Shown one piece after another: positions 13,501-24,389 of a DNA stretch of 64,000 nt. The number at the start of each line of letters is the position of its first letter. The stretch's first letter is position 1. Location: positions 23,607,971 through 23,671,970 of the forward strand of contig NC_003070.9 of assembly GCF_000001735.4 (NCBI RefSeq). The letters run 5' to 3'. The notes under the pieces are model-generated. The model worked only from the letters and a program-made list of their open reading frames with translations, was not told where the DNA came from and did no database searches. The stretch is from Arabidopsis thaliana (taxonomy: Eukaryota; Streptophyta; Magnoliopsida; Brassicales; Brassicaceae). The position numbers and the translations under genes are program-made.

Positions 13501-14112
13501 GAGGCTACAGCATTATTGGATTTGGTGATATTCTTTTGCCCGGTTTGCTAATCGCATTTGCTCTCAGGTTCAACATCCATACTTCTCTCTCTCTCTCTTA
13601 AATCATCATATATAGTTTCCTTTCATCAAGTAGTATAGCTTTCCCGGCATTTGTTCTTGCAGATATGACTGGCTAGCTAACAAGACTCTTAGAACCGGCT
13701 ATTTTATATGGGCAATGGTTGCCTATGGATTAGGTAAACTATCACACACAAATCTGCGTAATCCGAAGAATCTTCTATTTCTCCATCAACCATCATTGAC
13801 AATCATTCAACCATTTGAAAACTGCAGGTCTTTTAATTACTTACGTGGCTTTGAACCTAATGGATGGACACGGCCAACCAGCATTGCTATACATTGTCCC
13901 TTTCACACTTGGTAAGCTGGAAAATTTCGCCACATCTCTCTCTTTCGCCCTCTCCATAAAATGAGTATTGAGAGAAATTTTGGGATGGAACTGCAGGAAC
14001 CATGTTAACGCTGGCTCGAAAAAGAGACGATCTTTGGATTCTATGGACCAAAGGAGAACCAGAAAGAGCTTGTCCTCACCATGTCCGGCTTGAACAGTGT
14101 TCTGAGAAATGA
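10520..14112 (+). CDS. SPPL2: Signal peptide peptidase-like intramembrane aspartyl protease (AT1G63690)
   Basis: Fourteen exons join in frame (10520-10666, 11036-11194, 11289-11400, 11527-11646, 11758-11909, 12364-12543, 12699-12733, 12812-12968, 13055-13108, 13195-13287, 13425-13567, 13663-13733, 13828-13911, 13997-14112) to 540 residues, the usual SPPL2-class length. Order: signal peptide ([17 protein letters not shown]), a lumenal protease-associated domain with conserved Cys pairs, then a multi-pass membrane region. Catalytic signatures are all present: FLYDIFWVF (YD), [10 protein letters not shown] (GxGD) and [10 protein letters not shown] (PAL). The family cleaves type II membrane segments inside endomembranes; plant SPPLs with this domain order are reported in endosomal compartments. 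No damage seen. The start is the ATG that opens the signal peptide. Confidence 0.97.
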
Positions 14113-15529
14113 GACGACCTGACCAAAAAATGCAACACTGAGATATTTACAGAGAAAAAAAAAAAAGGCTTTGGGGGTTGTAACGTAAGTTGTAAGATTA
14201 ATTTTCTCTTCAAATCCTTTTTTTAATCTTAAGTTGTTTATGTTACTTACTTACATCATCATTATTGAAGAAGAATCCATGATCGTCGTTCTTTGTCTAT
14301 ATATGGTTTGTTTCTTTTGTAAGAAAGTGTTAAATGTGTATAAAACGTAGACAACTTTCTAAGCTCTCATAATTAATTGTGTGGACGATTTTGTAATTTA
14401 AATAATAATATATATTCTTTTTCATTGTTGTTCTCACTTGCTCGATTTCCACGACCTAGATCTTCCTCTGTAATATATACTCTTAAATGTGAAATTTACA
14501 ATGGGAAAATTCCCAAAACAAAACCATCTTCTTCAAAATTTGTCTGAAAAAAGCTTCAATTTTTTCTGTTGCCAGGAAAAAAAACTCAAACTACTTTATT
14601 GGTGACTAATAAAATTTAAAGTATAAAGTATTGACAGATTCATTCACACATCTCATACGAAAAAAACAAATCTCAATTTTACCCTTAGAAAAAAACTTAA
14701 TTTTATTTGTTTAAAATTTAAAAACTCAAAAAAGAAAAACATCTTTCTTCTTCATTAATTTCTTTTCTTTTTATTAATTTTATAAATTTTAAAACATTAA
14801 TAAATAGAATAAAAAAACAAAACCATCTTTCTTCTTCATTAATTTCTTTTCTACTTCTTGATTTTTATATTTTAAAAATTTAATCAATAAAAAACAAAAC
14901 ATCTTTCTTCTTCATTAATTTCTTTTTCCTATATATTAATTATTTAAAATTCCAGTTTTTTTCGGATTTCAGAAAAGAAAAAGGAAAGAAAATTATATCA
15001 AAGAAACTATCATTTTTTCTGTGTTATAATAAAAATATAGAAGATTTTGTATCCAAACCTACAAATATGTAACAAAATCATAAATTTGAAATAAAATATT
15101 CACATACATCTAATTTATACATTCTAAATTCATATAGTAATAAAAAATCCGCTGTAGCACATTGGTTAAATCTCAACATCTGACTTTCAACATCTATATA
15201 TATATTATTTATTCTCCTTCATTCATCAGATTTTGATCCGACTTTACTCTTATATATGGATGGTATAATAAATTAGTTGCAAAAACTCAACACTTGAGTC
15301 TTACTATTTGTTGGTAACTGGTTTTATATACGAGCCACTTTGGTCTCTGTTGAGTTTTGTATTTGATATCTTATATTCTTTACTTCTGTGATATGTTTAA
15401 TTATTAATTCTATGATTTGTTTGCTTTTATGATCAGCTCGAGCGCCTTACTCTGTGATGCTAGAAAGTATTGATCATGAAAAGGTATACATACACACTTG
15501 TTTTAGTTTGTTGTAATTGATACTTTAGA
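14113..15529. other. Intergenic, AT-rich, with tandem repeat
   Basis: Bases 14113-14460 are the probable SPPL2 3' UTR and downstream flank. The remainder is very AT-rich and non-coding, with the tandem array described separately at 14735-14930. A GGGAAAATTCCCAAAACAAA stretch near 14502 resembles the ends of some Mutator-like elements, but I see no matching second end. Confidence 0.45.
14735..14930. repeat. Three-copy tandem minisatellite, unit about 80 bp
   Basis: The core CATCTTTCTTCTTCATTAAT followed by TTCTTTT occurs at 14740, 14824 and 14900 (spacing 84 and 76 bp). Each core is followed by AT-rich spacer ending in an A-rich stretch with AAAACAAAAC before the next core. This is a diverged head-to-tail array. 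Confidence 0.75.
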
Positions 15530-16640
15530 TGACCGTTTTGTAACTTTAGAAGAGGCTAATAAAATAAGCATGCTGAAGTTAGTATGGCGTATTCTGTCGG
15601 CACACGGTTCCTTATGGGGAGATTGGGTGATAAAATATCTCATTCGTGGTGGTTCTTTATGGTCTGTCAAAGACAACACAACTCGTGGTTCATGCATTTG
15701 GCATAAAAATGGGTGGTCTACTTCCTTTTGATTTGATATGTGGAGCCCTATGGGATGCCTATACGAGAAGCTTGGGGAGAGAGGTTTTATTTAGTTGGAA
15801 TATCAAAAACCAGCACAGTAGGTGAGGTGATGGACACACATCGAAGGAAAAAACATAGATAAATCTTGTAGAGGAGGAGGTGAGGAAACAAAAGCTTATC
15901 AGGAGTCAAGACTCGGGTATTATGTTGTGGAAGGGAAGGAACGATCGATACAACAAGAAGTTCGGGACAAAGGAGACTTCACAGGTTCGGGTTGCTAAAC
16001 CAACTATAGAGGAGTACAAAGGGATATGGTTCCCTCACTCCACCCGGAAGTACTCTTTTATCACTTGGCTAGCAACAAAGAATAGATTGGCAACAGGAGA
16101 TCGAACGCAAAAGTGGAAAAGAAACGCAAATGTGAGTTGCGTGTTTTGCCAGTACCCGAAGGGGAACATAGAACATTTGTTTGTTTTTATGCCTTACACA
16201 TTCAAGATATGGGAGGAACTCATGAAATGTCAAATGAGTGCTTCTGGACAAGTTCTCGGCAGCTTGGAAAGAGGTTCTTAAGTTGACCACCGATAAAGCT
16301 CAGGACTATACTAAAGCGTTTATCCTCCGGTACGTGTTTCAAAACACAATTCATTCCATATGGCGGAAAGGAACAACATGAGACATGCATGGGAACAACC
16401 ATCACCTGCGGGAAAGCTTGTCAAGATGATTGACACAAATATTCGAAACCGGTTCAGCATGTTTAAGAATGGAGGCTTATCGAAGTACGAAGGTGGCATC
16501 GTACTTTGGTTTGAAACAAGAAATCAAGGATAGCTCATTCTTTTCTTGTATTTTATATGAAAAGTTTTGCATTCAAATGTAACAAACAGTGATTTTTTCT
16601 TTGGAGTATAATTTAACGTTAATTTTTTTTAAAAAAGATA
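15530..16640 (+). mobile_element. Degenerate non-LTR (LINE, Ta11/ATLINE-type) fragment
   Basis: Three frames read consecutively as the C-terminal part of a plant LINE reverse-transcriptase polyprotein. From 15545: EANKISMLKLVWRIL, GSLWGDWVIKYLI, then FDMWSPMGCLYEKLGERG after an in-frame TGA. From 15880 to 16281: the zf-RVT region (IWFPHSTRKYSFITWLATKN, then CVFCQYPKGNIEHLF). From about 16290: the tail (FQNTIHSIWRKG, then a frameshift, then IRNRFSMFKNGG). The reverse transcriptase and endonuclease are absent, so this is a 5'-truncated copy with stops and frameshifts. The 3' limit near 16640 is set by a T-run followed by an A-run and is approximate. Confidence 0.85.
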
Positions 16641-17049
16641 TTGATTCCAAAAGCAGTAAAGTTTGAATTTTGGAACCAAAGTGAATAGAAGCGAGTATTA
16701 ATCAAAGAAGAGAGTGGATTAATAATCTAATTTGAGATTCTCTTACAATAAAGATAGATTACATCAAAGAGTTTAGGTTTTAAGAGATTTAAGCTTTTGC
16801 CCTCTTTTTTTTCTTCTTCTTCATCAGCAACGAACCAGACCAGACAGAGACGGAAGAAGAGGGAAATAGACAAATTAGGTGATGATCTGTTCTACCACCA
16901 CAAGTTCCTATACACAAAATCAATTTTTGTTGATCTCTCTATCTCACACTCCCATATATCCTCAGAGAAAAAGAGAGAGAGACAAGACAAAGAGCTCTTC
17001 AGATTTTCCAAAGACGAAAAAAACGAATCCTCATTCATGATATTAGCCA
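16641..17049. other. Region between LINE relic and YDA 3' end
   Basis: AT-rich DNA to about 16790, followed by a CT- and GA-rich purine/pyrimidine stretch (16800-17000). This could be the YDA 3' flank on the minus strand or the leader of a plus-strand transcript leading into the small ORF at 17050. An 89-codon plus-strand frame at 16797-17066 is low-complexity and I do not call it a gene. Confidence 0.4.
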
Positions 17050-17175
17050 ATGGTTCAGGGTTTTGAGACGCGGCTCAGTAACCCTAACCCCGATCCTAAA
17101 CCTCAAGATCCTGACCCTTCAGGCTGTGTTGCAATTCCGAGATCCTGGAGGAGTTTCTGCAGCTACTTGTTTTGA
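17050..17175 (+). CDS. Candidate small protein, 41 residues, opposite the YDA 3' end
   Basis: ATG at 17050 to TGA at 17175 encodes 41 residues beginning MVQGFETRLSNPNPDPKPQD and continuing through DPSGCVAIPRSWRSFCSYLF. It lies on the plus strand, converging on YDA, whose stop is at 17238. The frame is more GC-rich than its surroundings, has a proline-rich acidic front and an aromatic, basic tail, and follows a long CT-rich stretch that would serve as a leader. I do not recognise a family. It may instead be chance sequence in the YDA 3' UTR. There is no signal peptide. Confidence 0.4.
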   Translation: MVQGFETRLSNPNPDPKPQDPDPSGCVAIPRSWRSFCSYLF

Positions 17176-17237
17176 TGTTTTTTTCCACTGGGTTTTATGG
17201 TTCTGTCATTGGTGTCGAATCATTTGACTCGAACGGG

Positions 17238-20200
17238 TTAGGGTCCTCTGTTTGTTGATCCGGGAGTTGAAAAACCGGGTCTCAGGTCGAGGGACTTCAG
17301 TTTCAGATGCTCACTTAAGAGCTGTTGGGACACATGATCAGATAGGACTGGCTGGTTGTCCTTGTTCCAATTATAGCCTGGCTGGATCGATCCGTTGTTG
17401 TCCCAAAATACATGAGGAGGAGTCCTTGGACTACTCCGCGACCGATCTTGCTGCCTACTAGGCTCCTGAAAGAAACTGTTGGTGTAGAAATTTCCGCCAC
17501 TTCCCGGGCTTCTGCTTGATCCTATGCCTTCATGCAAGAAGTTAACTGTAGTTTGTCTTTGGTGATGGAACGGGATGGCTCCACCACACCCAGTTAAAGG
17601 TGTTGATGAACCAGAGAGAGCGTGGGGACTAGATATTGGGGATGGAGATCTTCTTCCGCTAATGTGTGGTGAATGCGAGTGAAAGATTGGACTACCGACT
17701 GGTGAAATCGGGCATGACATGTTCCTAGGAGATTGGGATATACTGTGACCAAAAAAGGAGGAAAGTTTAGCCACAAAGAAGCTTTGATGCTTGGAAAATG
17801 AAGGTAGAAACGAAATGGCTAAGACCTGAATCCCGAGCCATGTTTTAATCCTTTCTGCTGGTAATTGGTTGCATCTTCCGAGTCTAAGCACGGAAGACTC
17901 CTTGCATGTCCAATGTCCTGAAACAAACAGATTTGTCAGGCAATCAGAAGCATAGAGAATTTAGAATTGAGGAATATGAGCTTTCATACCAGTGATCTCA
18001 TGGTGCTCGAAGCTACATTCATGGCTTCTGCAGGCTCGCCACTCACAATAGGCCTTTCCATCGGCATCACATTTCTTACAAAAGCATGATCCAAAAGCTG
18101 AGCAGCTGTAGGACGATTTGCGGGGTTTCTTTGTAGGCATTTTCTTACAAAATCCTTCCCCTCTTCAGATAAATGATCAGGGATATCTGGAAGCTCCTTG
18201 CTGTTTCCAATCTTGAACATAGCAGGAACCTGTAAAGAACTCGAATACATAAGGATGGAAGAGTCGCATCATTCAATCTCATGTTTGTTGAGTACTTATA
18301 TGATTTACTAACCCCTTCATACTGGCTCCATGGAGGTTTCGTTGTAGCCATTTCTAAAACAGTACATCCAAGACTCCATATGTCGACCGCAAGGTTACTG
18401 CCATTTGAATTCTTTATCACCTGAAATCCAAGCAAGATAATAAAGCATCAGCATAACGCCTGTCAACATTGAAACAGACAGGTTGTAGCAGCATACTGAC
18501 CTCAGGTGCCATCCAATATGGGCTCCCCTTGAATGATAAAGGACCAGATTGAGCAGTAATCTGCATTTTGTTTATGAATTTGTATTAGACTTAGGAAAGT
18601 TTCTAACTAGGCTTAGCATAGTTTATTCAGATCAGTTGTTTCTGCGTAAAGGAAAAATTCAAACAGGACAAAAACAAAACAGAGAATGCAGAGAACATAT
18701 ACATACATGTTTTGCCATCCCAAAATCAGCAACTTTTACTCGTCCATGAGGATCCACCAATATATTTGCTCCTTTGATGTCCCTGAATAAAATTAAAATC
18801 CATGTTCATCTAATTCTCCAACTAATGAAGGATGAAGGAAAACGAGGTATCAGAAGAATGGATAGAATTCACTGCCTCACCTATGAACAGTATTTTTGGC
18901 GTGCAAATATGCGAGCCCTGATAAAATTTGTTGTGTGTAGTTACGAATGGCATTCTCACCAAATTGTCCATACTCTTGAAGAAGTTTATAGATCGAACCA
19001 CCGGAGACATACTCCAGATATATATACAGCTTGTCATCGACCTGAATTGGGAGGGGAAAGTAAAGAATCTAGTCATGTGCATGACTTGGTTGAGCTGAAA
19101 CAGTTGATAGTATCAGAGAACAGAAATGTCCAAGAAATATCTGTAAAACTTACGGTTTCAGAGCCATAATACTGCACTATATTTTGGTGTCGTAAACGGC
19201 TTAGAACTGAAATTTCCTGCGAGAGTCAATCATTGAAAGAGAAGCAGAAAGGTTAGAAAATTCAAAAACAAAAGCACCAAAGAGCAGCTTCCGTTGTTCT
19301 GAACAGATGATGATGTGTAACTTACTTGCCCCAATTGTTGTGCACTCTCCCTTGACTTAGGATCATCTGAGCATAGAGTAACCTCTTTCATGGCACACAT
19401 CTCCCCACTTTCACTGAGGAAGAAAACATAACCGATCAAAACAGGGGTGACATAGAAATATAACATTTGAGTTCTCCTATTCAATATTTTGTGAAGAGAA
19501 CAAATCAGTTTATTGTAATTTGTAACCATGAAAACTGAGATTTGCCCCTGAGAAACTTAACCAACATATGGAACAATAATTTCTACCAGTATGGGATGGA
19601 TTCAGCAGTGATATTCTTCCCATAGGCCATAGCCAGTATAAAATGCGATACAATGAGCAATCAGAACATCTTTGAAACTAAAACCAGACTTGTTTAGTTA
19701 CGAACCTGTTAAAGCCAAGATACACATGTCCAAAACTTCCCATCCCCAGCAATCTCCCTTTTTTCCATCGCGATCCAGGGCTAACCGTAGCCTCTGCCCT
19801 TGCCGGACTTCGGGGGACAGACGGAGATGTCGCTGCTGAATATGTGGGTGAAAACGGACAAGTATTAGAGATTAATAACGGCGGGAGAGGCAGACGATGG
19901 CTTTGCTGTCTGTTATCATCAAGTCTTCTAGTAGGAGACCCAGTAGTTGACCCTCCAGCTCGAGGATGAAGAGGTGTAACAGCACCACTCTGTATTCTAG
20001 AGCTAGGACCAGGGCTTGTCATTCTTGGACTAGGCACAGGGGAACATTCAGGGCTACACCTGCTTTGAGGCCAAAACAGCTGAGTAGCCATATCTCCACC
20101 AATGGAATTGTTACCTGAGTTGTAACCTGAACCGGGGCTTGAGCACTGTCCAGATCCAAGCAAGGAAACATCTGAATATGGTTTACTAATCAACAACCCA

Positions 20201-21061
20201 TGGTTTGAGACTTGATCTGGAATAAAGGATCTCATTGGACTCCTGGAAGGACTAGACAACAAACTATCTGGAGCACTGCATAGCACTAAATCTCGTTGGG
20301 GGATTTGTAGATTCTTCACATGAGTTCCCAGAGGTCTCCGCCTAGGAGATGCAGACAGAATCCTATTTTTATTAGGGACTGGCTTAAACATCTCAGCTGA
20401 GTTTTTGTTACTATGCATTGACTGATCCCTATACATAAAGAGTAGGATATAACATGTTTAGAAATAGAGAGCAATAGAGAGAGAGAGCACAATACACAAT
20501 AGTAACAATCACAATTCAAACTCACCTCGAAGATATGTTTACTGGTGTTCGGTTCCCATTTTCACAATCAGACGCCAATGGACTGAGAAGAGAATCAGAT
20601 GGAATGTCACCCACAGAACTTCCACTAGACACAGAAGCAGTGGCAAAATCAGGCTCAGCACCGGTATTATCAGGTATGCTTGTAGCACCATGGGGCTTTG
20701 GAAGTGGCAACCATGACGGCTTCAAATTTGCATCTAAACCTGGTCTCTGTGATCCATTCATTCCTGAATCAGTACTGGTTACATGAGGACGGACAATAGG
20801 ACGAGGAAGAGGTACAGCAGGAGATCTTTCTGCAAAACTCTGACAGCGTGAAACCCGAGTAGAAGGAGAGGGAGATCTTGATGGTAATCGAGATATAGCT
20901 CCTCTTTCAGACACAATCTCATCACGTCGTCGTCTTGATTTTCTTGATCTTCCACTAGACCTATCCTCAGATGCGAATCCCAGTTTCCGATTAAACGCAT
21001 CAATGATACTCTCCTTATTAGTTTTCTTTTTTTCATCTTTTGATTTACTCCACCAAGGCAT
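17238..21061 (-). CDS. YDA: MAPKKK YODA (MAPKKK4, AT1G63700)
   Basis: Multi-exon minus-strand gene starting at MPWWSKSKDEKKK (21061) and ending HLKLKSLDLRPGFSTPGS before the TAA at 17240-17238. The long Ser/Pro-rich N-terminal regulatory region (exons 20526-21061 and 19706-20428) precedes a complete kinase domain: glycine loop LLGMGSFGHVYLG, AMKEV lysine, HRDIKGANILVD catalytic loop, DFGMAKH, and APEV. A Ser/Pro-rich C-terminal tail follows. YDA is the MAPKKK upstream of MKK4/5 and MPK3/6 in stomatal patterning, zygote elongation and inflorescence architecture. The N-terminal part is known to be inhibitory. It has a long leader with several uORFs. Exons 19326-19413 and 19154-19216 carry the start of the kinase core. 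No disabling change seen. Confidence 0.97.
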
Positions 21062-22080
21062 GATCTTCTTCCCACAAACCAAGAGGCACACTCACTCACA
21101 CTATCACTCTTTTAAAAGCTCTTGTTCAACATTACAAAGTAACTCTCCTTTTGACCACTTCAGAGATCATACTTGGTTGACCCAACATAGGTCAACAAAC
21201 GAAGAAAAGTCCCAATATAAACACCATTTTATTATTATCCCATTGGTGTTTTGACCACAATACCAAGAAGAACCTGAAAGATCTGATTACAACAACAAAA
21301 CCCAGCGTTAGGGTTTACAACAACTATGATTCCGTGTGAAATTGAAGATACAGACAGATACAAAATTCACCAGAATTCACAGAAGCCCAATTTTTTCAGC
21401 AAATTCTAAAATGATAGAACACCCAAGAGATAATAAAAAAAATAGCATCTTGAGTGATGATAATAAAAAAGTATCATCTTCAGATTAGTTTGAGCTAGTT
21501 TCAAAAATCAATGTGATCATCTTCAACCTAAGCTACACAAGATCCATTTCCAAACAGTAACTCAAAATTCCCACCTCACAAACGGATCTACACAGAAAAA
21601 TTCCAGAAACCCCAGAAACAACAACAAAACGAAAACCCTAAGTAGAACAACCAATTGCTCAAATCTACACACACAAAATTGGAGGATTAACACAAGACAA
21701 CAAAACACCACCCGAAGCAAGTTTTCCAATTTCATGGAGAAAATTGATAGTGAGGGAAAGCTTAATCGAAACCTAATTTCTTGGAAAAATTACCAGATTC
21801 AGCAGCTTGAAATGGAATCAAATCGAAAGCTCAAAAGCAATCGAAGAATCCAAAACAGAAACAGTGAAAGCGTTTCAGATCCCTAAAATCGTTGCTTACA
21901 AGTGTGAATATGGTAAGAGCTTCTTCCACTAACAGTGAAGTGAGTTAGTGACACAGAAGAAGGGAAGAGATAACGAAGAAGACGAAGAGGTTCTCAGAAA
22001 TTTGGTAGAGATAGAAAGAGAGAGAGAATAAGAACTGGAGATAGAGAGAGAGAGAGAGAAAGAGAGAGCGCGTTTGAAGA
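21062..22080 (-). promoter_or_regulatory. YDA leader region with intron and short uORFs
   Basis: Upstream of the YDA start the minus strand shows a likely 5'-UTR exon (about 21795-22080, purine-rich microsatellite at its far end), a GTAATT donor near 21794, and an acceptor-like TTTCAG near 21270. Three short ORFs precede the main ATG: 21192-21227 (11 codons plus stop), 21132-21188 (18 codons plus stop) and 21112-21132 (6 codons plus stop). The second and third overlap as TAATG. The exact transcription start is not visible. Confidence 0.5.
22006..22068. repeat. GA/CT microsatellite
   Basis: Imperfect GA dinucleotide runs (22006-22027 and 22042-22068) at the presumed 5' end of the YDA transcript. 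CT-rich leaders and promoters of this kind are common in plants. Confidence 0.8.
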
Positions 22081-24389
22081 AAGCATTCACTTCTTCAGAT
22101 TTCTTCTCCTTTGGTGCGTTAATCTTTGTACTAGTAGTAACTAATTTTGATTATAACCGATAATTAAAACATCATCCTTAATTAATTATTTCGATTTTTT
22201 ATAACTTTTTTATTACCTTGAAAAAGACAGAACTTGTAAAAAAAAAAAATGAAAAGACAGAACTCCGATTTTGTTCTGATTTTTTTTGTGTATATATTTT
22301 GTTTACCATAATTGAAAAAAGTTTTGAAATTTTGAGTCTTGATCATTGGACTAATTAAGCTAATGAGTAGTATCTTTTTTTTTTGTTTCTTAGTTGTCGT
22401 CTATGATTGATCTAAAACGATAAAAGATTAGTAAACATTTTGAGATTAATTTGCTTGATCTATTCTATGCTAATTTTGTTGAATTTTGGTACTTTATAGT
22501 AATATTCTCAAATATGGGAAGAATATGAAATACTTCCAATTCATTAGGTGTTTGAGTGGAAAAAAATACCATACTTTGATTGATTCGAACCTAAACAAAA
22601 GTGTCATGTTTCTTCTTCTTTCTAATTGCATGATTTGATCAAGAAGAGAAATTTGAGGAAAAAAATAATCTTGATTTATGGGATAAGTTATGAATTGTTT
22701 TGTAATTTGAGAATTGTTATCTTGATTTATGCTAAGTTTTAGTTGCTGACTTTTATAATGATTTTTTTCTCAGAAGATTAGAATATGAAAACACTTCCAA
22801 ATCATTGGGTGGCTTGTGAAAATAGAAAAAAAAAAGTATATGACAAGAGGACAATGATGTGTTATAACACGTCAGCTAATTGATCTTAACGGTCAGATTG
22901 GAGATAATGATGTCACGTTAGGCTTTTGTGAAACGCGTTGTTATGATTTTTATCAGTGTAAAGCACAAAAACCATAATGTATAAAATAAATCAACATCCC
23001 ATGATTTTTTCATATTATCATATATAAGGTACGTGTATTATACACATATTAGTTTATGAACCAACAGATTTATGAAGATTATATTAGGTGAACATGCAAT
23101 ATCAAAGTATATTTTTGTGAGATATGATTCTGTTCGAATAATATAATTTCAAAAATATTTGCTCCAGACCTAAATTAAGTATTTAACCATTACATGTATT
23201 CGTCATTCTATTTATTGGTAGTTATGAGAAAAATGAAGCGTTTAAATATCGAAACATTGATTAGTTTGTGTTTTTACGTCGCATCAAATTAATGTTAGAT
23301 TTTTGATGTTTCAAGAGCGTATCCGTAGGCACAATGCGTAATGGAATAATCACACACAAACTTAATTAATGTAAATCATTAGCTGTTAAAATATGATATT
23401 ATAAAAATAAATAGTTAGATCATAAAAAAAAAATAGTACGATTTTGATTAAGAGTAAGATGTGTAACGCATCAACGACATTCAAATTGGATGTTTTTGCC
23501 CTTAATTTATATAATCTATTCATAAAACGATCAATGTATACGAATTGGGACATCTAGTTTATTTCTGTTTCCGGTAATGTTAATTTGAATGTATAATAAT
23601 ATCATTGCTTGCATGTCAATGTCATCTTCACGTGTTTATAGACGAGCATGTTAAATTAGAGAGCCTTTGAATTCGGTGGTTCCTTGCTTCGTACCGTTGA
23701 CCTTTGCCTTTTCTTTCATTTTGACCTCGAGCCAGGGGACATAACTAATATTATACTATAAGAATTAACAAGTATAATGACATTGACAATGATAAATAAT
23801 AATGATAATGACAAGGCCTATACTCATTTATAGTGGTGTATATATTAATATATGAACTCATGTATTAGATTACTGTTTTATTAGCAGAAGTATTTCTTTT
23901 TAAAAGCAAGTGTGAACTCATGCAACTCTTGAGTATGTAGAAACCATACAATTATAAGTAAACATATATTATAACATAAAGCTTCATAGAGACTCTGCAA
24001 TTAACAAATGTTGAATTTTCCGACTTAAGTACGTATACCTAACCGTGGCCCTTTATTTCTTTTGCATTTCTCCAAATCATTTGTTTTTTCAAGTGTTGGG
24101 AGTAAGATCGTAAAGTTCTATCCGGGTTTAGTTTTTTTATTTTATTTTTAGTGTAATTTGAAATTGATTTAGTAATTCTAGATGCAAAATATTTAAAAAG
24201 TGAAAAAGGATGTAAGATTATTCGGAATATAAACCATAATAAACAAGAATCACAAATTTAAAGTATGTTTTAAAATTATTTTGCTTACAACAACACAATT
24301 TCTAAATTACCATCGTCCACATTAATGCTTATGCCAAACCGGTGACCAATTTAACTTCATCATAGTTACCATCATTAGTCCCAATAATC
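22081..24389. other. Intergenic between YDA and CYP86A7
   Basis: AT-rich, no credible ORF. It contains a diverged direct repeat: GAATATGAAA followed by ACTTCCAA and TCATT at about 22520-22562 and again at 22780-22822, 260 bp apart. The CYP86A7 3' UTR occupies roughly the last 150 bp. Confidence 0.5.

Noticed and set aside
14502..14540. Mutator-like element end
   Set aside because: GGGAAAATTCCCAAAAC resembles such termini, but no opposite inverted end or target duplication was found.
16797..17066. 89-codon plus-strand ORF
   Set aside because: Begins in a T/C-rich low-complexity tract and reads as charged low-complexity protein; the shorter frame at 17050 looks more protein-like.
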